Assembly (NCBI GenBank): GCA_013695395.1
Contig: JACDAP010000235.1
Span: 1-9,954 of the forward strand
Direction: 5' to 3'
Source of the DNA: Solirubrobacterales bacterium
GTDB lineage: Bacteria > Actinomycetota > Thermoleophilia > Solirubrobacterales > Solirubrobacteraceae
DNA length: 9,954 bases
Positions 5,698-9,954 of the stretch are shown in pieces (the stretch's first letter is position 1; each line of letters opens with the position of its first letter). The notes under the pieces were generated by a model, which was given only the letters and a program-made list of their open reading frames with translations, was not told the DNA's origin and made no database searches. Position numbers and translations under genes: made by a program.

Positions 5698-6642
5698 ATG
5701 CGTGCCGCGACGATCCGTGAGAAGCAAGTTGGCGTGGAGGACCACCCCGACCCGACGCCGGGGGCCGGTGAGGTGCTCGTGCGCATCCGTGCCGCCGGCC
5801 TCAACGGCGCCGACATCATGCAGCGCGCCGGGAAGTATCCCGCGCCCCCCGGCTCCCCCGCGGACATCCCGGGCCTCGAGCTCGCCGGCGAGGTCGCGGC
5901 GGTCGGTGACGCCGCGGAGCGCTTCGCGGTCGGCGACCGCGTCATGGGGATCGTCGGGGGCGGTGGACAGGCCGAGCTCTGCGCGGTCCACGAGCGCCAG
6001 CTCATGCCCGTCCCCGAAGGGCTCGACTGGGCTGCGGCGGGCGGGCTGCCGGAGGTCTTCACCACCGCGCACGACGCGGTCTTCACACAGGGGCTGCTGA
6101 AGCCGGGGGAGCGGCTGCTCGTGCACGGCGCGGCCGGTGGGGTCGGCACCGCGGCGGTCCAGCTCGGCCGTCGCTGCGGCGCGCACGTCACCGCGACGGT
6201 CCGCTCGCAGGAGCGGCGCGACGATGTCGCCGCGCTCGGCGCGCACGAGGTGCTCGACCCCGAGGGGTTCGAGGAGCACGGTCCGTTCGACGTCATCCTC
6301 GAGCTCGTCGGAGCGCCCAACCTGAGCGCGAACCTGAAGGCGCTCGCGACCGGCGGCCGGATCGTCGTCATCGGGGTCGGTGCGGGCGCCAAGGCCGAGA
6401 TCAACCTGCTCGTGCTGATGGGCAAGCGGGGGACGCTGCGGGCCTCCACCCTTCGGGCGCGTCCGCTCGAGGAGAAGGCCGCCACCGCGCGAGCGCTCGA
6501 GGCTCAGGTGCTCCCCGGCTTCGTCGACGGGTCGCTCAGCGTGCCGCTCGCCGAGACGTTCCCGCTCGATCAGGTGGCGCAGGCCTACAAGCACTTCACC
6601 GCGGGCGGCAAGCTCGGCAAGGTGGTCGTCGAGATGGGCTGA
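5698..6642 (+). CDS. NAD(P)H:quinone oxidoreductase, zinc-free MDR family (PIG3-like)
   Basis: A 314-residue medium-chain dehydrogenase/reductase of the quinone-oxidoreductase branch; members reduce quinones with NADPH by one or two electrons and serve in xenobiotic or oxidative-stress metabolism. N-terminal GroES-like domain: GEVLVRIRAAGLNGADIMQ (24-42), GLELAGEVAAVGD (59-71) and FAVGDRVMG. The alcohol-dehydrogenase zinc ligands are absent, as expected of this branch. GGLPEVFTTAHDAVF (115-129) is characteristic of the PIG3 (TP53I3) group. The nucleotide-binding domain carries HGAAGGVGTAAVQ (143-155), the family AAxGGVG loop. C-terminus: GKLGKVVVEMG. Monocistronic by spacing: own -10 box at 5685 and a strong hairpin just after the stop. 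The exact substrate cannot be inferred. MsrA diverging upstream gives a shared oxidative theme, but co-regulation is only suggestive. Confidence 0.92.
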   Translation: MRAATIREKQVGVEDHPDPTPGAGEVLVRIRAAGLNGADIMQRAGKYPAPPGSPADIPGLELAGEVAAVGDAAERFAVGDRVMGIVGGGGQAELCAVHERQLMPVPEGLDWAAAGGLPEVFTTAHDAVFTQGLLKPGERLLVHGAAGGVGTAAVQLGRRCGAHVTATVRSQERRDDVAALGAHEVLDPEGFEEHGPFDVILELVGAPNLSANLKALATGGRIVVIGVGAGAKAEINLLVLMGKRGTLRASTLRARPLEEKAATARALEAQVLPGFVDGSLSVPLAETFPLDQVAQAYKHFTAGGKLGKVVVEMG

Positions 6643-6653
6643 CGCCCTGGGGA

Positions 6654-6702
6654 GGGGTGTGAGCATGAGAGCTCCCATATGAAGCTCTGGTGCTCACACC
6701 CC
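6654..6702. terminator. Large hairpin between convergent genes (probable bidirectional terminator)
   Basis: Two 20-base arms (6654-6673 and 6683-6702) pair with only two non-Watson-Crick positions, around a 9-base loop containing CATATG. In the plus-strand RNA one of these is a G-U wobble, so 19 of 20 positions pair; the minus-strand RNA would have two mismatches, so the plus direction is favoured. The outer part is GGGGTGTGAGCA with TGCTCACACCCC. It starts 12 bases after the oxidoreductase stop and lies 42 bases beyond the end of the convergent membrane-protein gene. There is no T-tract. A mobile REP-like element is an alternative. Confidence 0.6.
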
Positions 6703-6744
6703 GGGACGCGCCAGCTCGCTGGGGCCGCGCCGGGCAGCGCGCCG

Positions 6745-7224
6745 TCACTCCTCTCGCAGCAGCCCGCCCAAGCGGTCGACGTTCGGGAGCAGCAGTGCGA
6801 CCGCGAGCAGCGTGAGCGCGGGCAGGGCCGAGTCACGCAGCAGCGAGGCGAGCAGGACGACGACGAGCAGCCCACACGTCACCCGCCACCGGAGTCCGAA
6901 CGTCCACGCCCACGCCCCGTACGCGGCGGCGAAGACGAGCTCGTCGAGGGCGAGCCGGCGCTCTCCGGGGAACGCAAGCGTCAGCGGGTCGCCCGCCTCC
7001 GCCGGGCCGCTCATCCCGCCGCCGCCCGCCGCCAGCTCGATCCCCGCGAGCAGCAGCGGCACCGCGAGCACGAGGCCGCCGATGCGGAAGATCCGGGCGA
7101 AGAGGACACCCACAGCGGCCCAGAGCACGAGCTCGGCCGGGGTCGCGCCCACGCGCAACCCCGCGAGGTTCAGGATCGCGGTGAGCAGCCCGCCGCCGAG
7201 TGCGGCCAGGAGCGCGGGAACCAT
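6745..7224 (-). CDS. Small multi-pass membrane protein of unknown function
   Basis: A protein of about 159 residues rich in Ala, Leu, Gly and Val with roughly five or six hydrophobic segments (numbered from ATG 7224): about 3-21, 31-48, 50-66, a polar loop at 67-95, 96-112, 118-130 and 134-148. It ends with DRLGGLLREE. No recognised motif, no Cys pair, no catalytic pattern; the loop GGGGMSGPAEAGD is flexible. Strong G/C at third positions and a complete frame argue that it is real. The ATG at 7224 overlaps the stop of a 19-codon ORF (7283-7224) as TGATG; a GTG directly before it (7227) is an alternative start. It is the last gene of the GT-PHP, UDG-like operon. Could be a small membrane partner, transporter fragment or unrelated passenger; I do not recognise it. 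Confidence 0.65.
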   Translation of the reverse strand: MVPALLAALGGGLLTAILNLAGLRVGATPAELVLWAAVGVLFARIFRIGGLVLAVPLLLAGIELAAGGGGMSGPAEAGDPLTLAFPGERRLALDELVFAAAYGAWAWTFGLRWRVTCGLLVVVLLASLLRDSALPALTLLAVALLLPNVDRLGGLLREE

Positions 7225-7283
7225 CACGCGCGGCGCCGCCCCGGAGCGCGTGGTCCCCGAGCCAGGTCCGCGGCCGTCGCCAT
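7224..7283 (-). other. 19-codon ORF bridging the UDG-like and membrane-protein genes
   Basis: ATG 7283 lies one base after the TGA of the UDG-like gene (TGAgATG), and its own TGA overlaps the next ATG (TGATG at 7226-7222). The peptide begins MATAADLARG and is Arg-rich at its end (GRRRA). It may be a translational relay between the two genes, with no product role of its own. No Shine-Dalgarno sequence. Speculative. Confidence 0.25.
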
Positions 7284-7284
7284 C

Positions 7285-7935
7285 TCAGTACGGCGGCAGC
7301 TCGGCGTACCAGTCGCCGAGCACGCGAAAGGCGGCCCAGAAGGCGCGTTTGGCCGACTCCTCGTCGAGCGAGGTGTCGATGTCCGGGGTGAAGAGCGCGC
7401 GCGTGGACGGCGTGAGCTCCTGCAGCTCCCCCGGCCGGGCGGCGAGCTCACGCGCGAGCGGCAGCGAGAGCTCGTTGAGCGCCTCGAGCGCGGGCTCGCC
7501 CATCACGACGACGATCTTCGGCTGCACGATCGCGAGCTCGAGCGTGAGCCGCCCGACGCACTCCCCGGCGGCGAGCGACGGGTCGGAGACCGGGCACTTC
7601 GCGCAGAGCGTCCCGTAGACCGCAAGCGGATCGATCCCGAGCCGCTTGAGCGACTTCATGACCGCCGTTCCCGACCGGCCGTAGAACGCGACGCCCTCCT
7701 CGATCTCGGCGAGCGACGGGTCGTGCTTGAGCAGCACGATGTCGGCCTGCGGGTGTCCGGAGCCCAGGACCGGCATCAGGCTGCCGCGCGGGCAGTGCGG
7801 GCAGTCGTGGATGTCGTGGTTGAGGAGGTTCAGCTCGCGGATCGCGCGCTCGAGGTACTTCTCGCGGATCTCGTCGTCGGTGGCGGGCATCGCCGAGGGT
7901 TTCGGCCGGCCCGGCTCGTTCCCCTGCGACTGCAT
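7285..7935 (-). CDS. Divergent uracil-DNA-glycosylase-superfamily protein with Fe-S-type cysteines
   Basis: A 216-residue protein resembling family 4/5 uracil-DNA glycosylases. The cysteine layout fits their 4Fe-4S site: CPHC (45-48), CAKC (111-114) and GEC (C126) at the usual places, and AFYGRSGTAVMKSLKRLG (83-100) matches the family GRpFvG-aG-lLd-lL region. IVQPKIVVVMGEPALEAL (136-153) matches the PkvivalG-AA strand. The catalytic parts differ: where family 4 has GEAPG-x-E this protein has LLKHDPSLAEIEEG (68-81), and the expected C-terminal HPS motif is replaced by ALFTPDIDTSL (180-190), with no His. It may be inactive on uracil, use another mechanism, or act on another substrate. ATG 7935 overlaps the previous stop (TGATG), so it is co-translated with the GT-PHP gene; a GTG one codon earlier and an internal ATG at 7890 are alternatives. 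The DNA-lesion role is inferred from fold only. Confidence 0.75.
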   Translation of the reverse strand: MQSQGNEPGRPKPSAMPATDDEIREKYLERAIRELNLLNHDIHDCPHCPRGSLMPVLGSGHPQADIVLLKHDPSLAEIEEGVAFYGRSGTAVMKSLKRLGIDPLAVYGTLCAKCPVSDPSLAAGECVGRLTLELAIVQPKIVVVMGEPALEALNELSLPLARELAARPGELQELTPSTRALFTPDIDTSLDEESAKRAFWAAFRVLGDWYAELPPY

Positions 7936-9830
7936 CACCCCTTGCGCGTGGCCCTCCGCACCCGGCGCTCCCGGCGGGCCTCGCGCGCTCCCGACGGCAT
8001 CGCCTTCGTCTCCAGGAACTTCAGCGCCTGTACGTAGAGCAGTGAGCTCGGCTTGGTCTGGATCTCGGCGACCCGCAACGCCTCGAGGAACTCCTCGGGC
8101 CCGTCGAAGTCCGGCATCCGGTTGCGGACCGAGCCGAGGCCCGGTGCTACGTGCGCGTCCGAGCCCGCCCCCGCGACGATTCGGTACTTCGCGGCGAAGC
8201 GCTCGGCCTCCTCGTTGAACGAGCCGATCGCCACGCGCGGGTTGTAGATCTCGATCGCGTCGATGTCGTCGAGGATCGTGAGCAGGTGCTCGTAGTCGGG
8301 GACCGAGTGCATCCGGTCGAACGGATGGGGCACGTAGACGATCCCGCCCTGCCGCTTGATCTCCGCGACCGTCGCCTCCATGGACATCCCGCGCGGGATC
8401 AGCTCGGTGAGGAAGAGCCCGATGACCTCGCCCTGCGACTTGGTCTTGACCTCCTCGCCGACAATCACCTTCACCCCGTACTTGGCGGCCTTGGCCTGCG
8501 CCTCGAGCGCTCCGGAGATCACGTTGTGGTCGGTCACCGCGATCGCTCCGAGCCCCTGGTCCCGGGCCGTGGCCAGCAGCACCTCGACCGGCGTGGCGCA
8601 GTCCATCGAGTGGTCGGTGTGCATGTGCAGGTCGACGTCGATCCGGGGCCGCTCGGCCAGTCGCCGCGCGACCCGAGGACGGGGCGCCGGGTCGTGGCGG
8701 CGCGCGGCCAGGGAGGTGTAGACGGCCTCGAGCTCGTCGGTGAGCCGGTCGAACCCGAGCCGTGCTCGCGTCGGGGCGCCCGCCTCCACGAGCCGCGTGC
8801 GGAGCCCCGGCTCGGCGAGCAGGCGCGTGAGGTGCGCACTGAGCACCGCGGTCTCCCGCGCGCCGTAGAGCAGCGCCTGCTCCCCCTCCCCGGTGACCTC
8901 CTCGTAGACCGCCAGCGAGGTCGCCACCGGGACCGCCCCCGCCGCGATGGCCCGCAGGATCAGCCCCGGAGCCGGGGCGGCGCCGTCGGAGCCGAGCACG
9001 AGCACGTCGGCCTCGGCGAGCAGTGCGCTCTCCGTGACGCTCGAGGGGTCGAGCACCGAGACGCGCTCCTGCAGCGCCGCTGAGACCGCCGTGAGCGCCG
9101 ACTGCCCGCGATCGGAGAGCACGCGAGCCTCCCAGTCGAGCCCCTCCTCGAGCGAGCGCAGGCCGCGCAGGAAGGTCCGCAGCGCGCCGCGCTCCTCCTC
9201 GCCGTCCACGAACGCGATCACGGTCCGCGGCCCGCGTGCCGCCCGAGGCGACGGCTCGGCCCCGGGCGTGATGACGGTGTAGTCGGCGGGGAAGTGCCGG
9301 CGCAGCAGCTCGGCGGTGACCGCGAAGCTCGCGAGCCGCCCGTCGAGCCGCCCGAAGACCAGGTCGGTGAGCTTGCGCGCGACCTGCGTGGCGATGAGTC
9401 GCTCGATCGGCGCGTGGAAGGTTCCGACGTTGAGCGCCCGGGAGTGCCGCAGCGCCGAGGAGGCCACCGACGGGGCGAACGGCTCGTGGACGTGGCAGAG
9501 GTCGAAGTGGGCGCCGCCGAGCAGTTCCTCGACGGTCCGCGCAACGTCGATGGGGAGGGTGGCGCGTCGCCGGGATCCGACGGCAGGCGCGACGAGCTCA
9601 CCCACGGCGACGAGCGCGACGTTCCCCGCTTCGGCGTCCGCTCGGCCCTCCCGGATCCGCTCCCGCGAGCGGCGGACGAGCTCCTCGTCGAGTGACGGTG
9701 CAGCGATGGTGACGGCGTGCCCGCGCTGGGCGAGCAGCTCGGCGGTGCGGCGGATCTGCTCGTTGACCTCATGGCCCGACTCCCAGGCGAACGGGGTGAC
9801 CTGGGCGATGGACAGGCGCGCGGCGGGCAC
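7935..9830 (-). CDS. Fusion: GT4-type glycosyltransferase domain plus PHP metal-dependent phosphoesterase
   Basis: A 631-residue two-domain protein. Residues 1-375 are a GT-B glycosyltransferase of the GT4 type: IAQVTPFAWESGHEVNEQI, LLAQRGHAVTI, FDLCHVHEPFAPS (109-121), VGTFHAP, and the C-terminal half AEADVLVLGSDGAAP with AIAAGAVPVATS. The EX7E catalytic motif expected there is absent (A285 and R293 at the two Glu positions), so the domain may bind a sugar nucleotide without transferring, or use other residues. Residues 395-610 are a PHP domain with its metal ligands present: DLHMHTDHS (HxH 402/404), TDHN (434-437), GEE (458-460), PHPFD (501-505) and GSDAH (557-561). PHP enzymes hydrolyse phosphoesters or nucleotides from their ends. 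A basic tail ends the protein. GTG 9830 is the only in-frame start in the window; a weak -10-like box lies 6 bases before it. First gene of the operon with the UDG-like and membrane genes. Confidence 0.85.
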   Translation of the reverse strand: MPAARLSIAQVTPFAWESGHEVNEQIRRTAELLAQRGHAVTIAAPSLDEELVRRSRERIREGRADAEAGNVALVAVGELVAPAVGSRRRATLPIDVARTVEELLGGAHFDLCHVHEPFAPSVASSALRHSRALNVGTFHAPIERLIATQVARKLTDLVFGRLDGRLASFAVTAELLRRHFPADYTVITPGAEPSPRAARGPRTVIAFVDGEEERGALRTFLRGLRSLEEGLDWEARVLSDRGQSALTAVSAALQERVSVLDPSSVTESALLAEADVLVLGSDGAAPAPGLILRAIAAGAVPVATSLAVYEEVTGEGEQALLYGARETAVLSAHLTRLLAEPGLRTRLVEAGAPTRARLGFDRLTDELEAVYTSLAARRHDPAPRPRVARRLAERPRIDVDLHMHTDHSMDCATPVEVLLATARDQGLGAIAVTDHNVISGALEAQAKAAKYGVKVIVGEEVKTKSQGEVIGLFLTELIPRGMSMEATVAEIKRQGGIVYVPHPFDRMHSVPDYEHLLTILDDIDAIEIYNPRVAIGSFNEEAERFAAKYRIVAGAGSDAHVAPGLGSVRNRMPDFDGPEEFLEALRVAEIQTKPSSLLYVQALKFLETKAMPSGAREARRERRVRRATRKG

Positions 9831-9954
9831 CCCTAGATCATCGCAGGACCCGTGCTGCGCTCCCGGAGCGGAGACGACGAGGATCGTCCCACCCCTCCGG
9901 CTCCACCCGCTCGCGCGAGGCTGCGACTGCCGCGCCCGGAAAAGGAACGACGAC
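9831..9954 (-). other. Edge segment upstream of the GT-PHP gene; possible end of another minus-strand gene
   Basis: No certain gene. One minus-strand frame is open from the window edge to TGA at 9840-9838 (38 codons, containing ERVEPEGWDDPRRLRSG) and could be the tail of an upstream gene, but its third-position G/C is only about two-thirds, lower than neighbouring genes. The frame of the GT-PHP gene is also open to the edge without a start codon. I cannot choose between a gene end and spacer. Confidence 0.2.
9837..9842 (-). promoter_or_regulatory. Weak -10-like box of the GT-PHP operon
   Basis: GATGAT on the minus strand (9842 to 9837) keeps A2 and T6 of TANNNT and ends 6 bases before GTG 9830, matching the leaderless spacing elsewhere. 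Weak alone. Confidence 0.35.

Noticed and set aside
4759..6678. 639-codon minus-strand open frame
   Set aside because: It runs antisense through the quinone oxidoreductase and out of frame through msrA, whose motifs are unmistakable. Its translation is Arg/Asp/Gly-rich low complexity, typical of GC-rich shadow frames.
6679..8037. 452-codon plus-strand open frame
   Set aside because: Antisense to the membrane protein, the UDG-like gene and the end of GT-PHP; Arg/Glu-rich with no domain pattern.
1..9954. CRISPR array, insertion sequence or prophage
   Set aside because: No regularly spaced repeats, no transposase or integrase motifs, no terminal inverted repeats; gene content is mostly housekeeping.

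Overview
The window is GC-rich (about 70% by eye, with strong G/C at third codon positions) and looks like a chromosomal stretch of a high-GC Gram-positive bacterium. A deep actinobacterial lineage of the Thermoleophilia/Solirubrobacterales type is my best guess, from the glycosyltransferase-PHP fusion, the phasin-like protein and the leaderless promoter style. This is inference and was not searched. There are no rRNA or tRNA genes, no CRISPR array and no insertion sequence.

Layout, left to right. (1) Positions 1-576 (+) hold the C-terminal part of ornithine carbamoyltransferase. (2) 556-1193 (+) is a compact toxin-antitoxin module: a ribbon-helix-helix antitoxin overlapping a MazF/PemK-like toxin. 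Its promoter and likely operator lie across the argF stop codon. (3) 1194-1428 is a spacer with hairpins and a tiny SD-led ORF. (4) 1429-2028 (+) is a phasin-like helical protein. (5) 2108-3484 (+) is a TrmA/RlmD-type RNA m5U methyltransferase that lacks the usual iron-sulfur cysteines. (6) 3559-3790 (-) is the remnant of an XRE-type regulator, sitting in frame directly after the stop codon of (7) a soluble M48 metallopeptidase, 3791-4762 (-). (8) msrA, 4812-5462 (-). (9) 5576-5638 (+) is a 20-residue ORF with a strong Shine-Dalgarno sequence. (10) 5698-6642 (+) is a PIG3-like quinone oxidoreductase. (11) 6654-6702 is a large hairpin between convergent genes. (12) 9830 down to 6745 (-) is an apparent operon: a glycosyltransferase-PHP fusion, a divergent uracil-DNA-glycosylase-fold protein, and a small membrane protein. 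The first two are coupled by TGATG; a 19-codon ORF may relay translation to the third.

The most consistent signal is promoter architecture. Most transcription-unit first genes have a TANNNT-like box ending 6-8 bases before the start codon and no useful Shine-Dalgarno sequence, so transcription should begin at or next to the start codon (leaderless mRNA). This pattern also fixes several start codons (antitoxin, phasin-like, peptidase, msrA, quinone oxidoreductase).

Themes: housekeeping arginine synthesis and RNA modification, oxidative-stress enzymes (MsrA, quinone oxidoreductase), a stress-type TA module, and an uncharacterised three-gene unit combining a probably degenerate glycosyltransferase, an intact-looking PHP phosphoesterase and a catalytically unusual UDG-fold protein. 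That unit is the best candidate for undescribed biology here. Nothing in the window looks like a complete new defence system.
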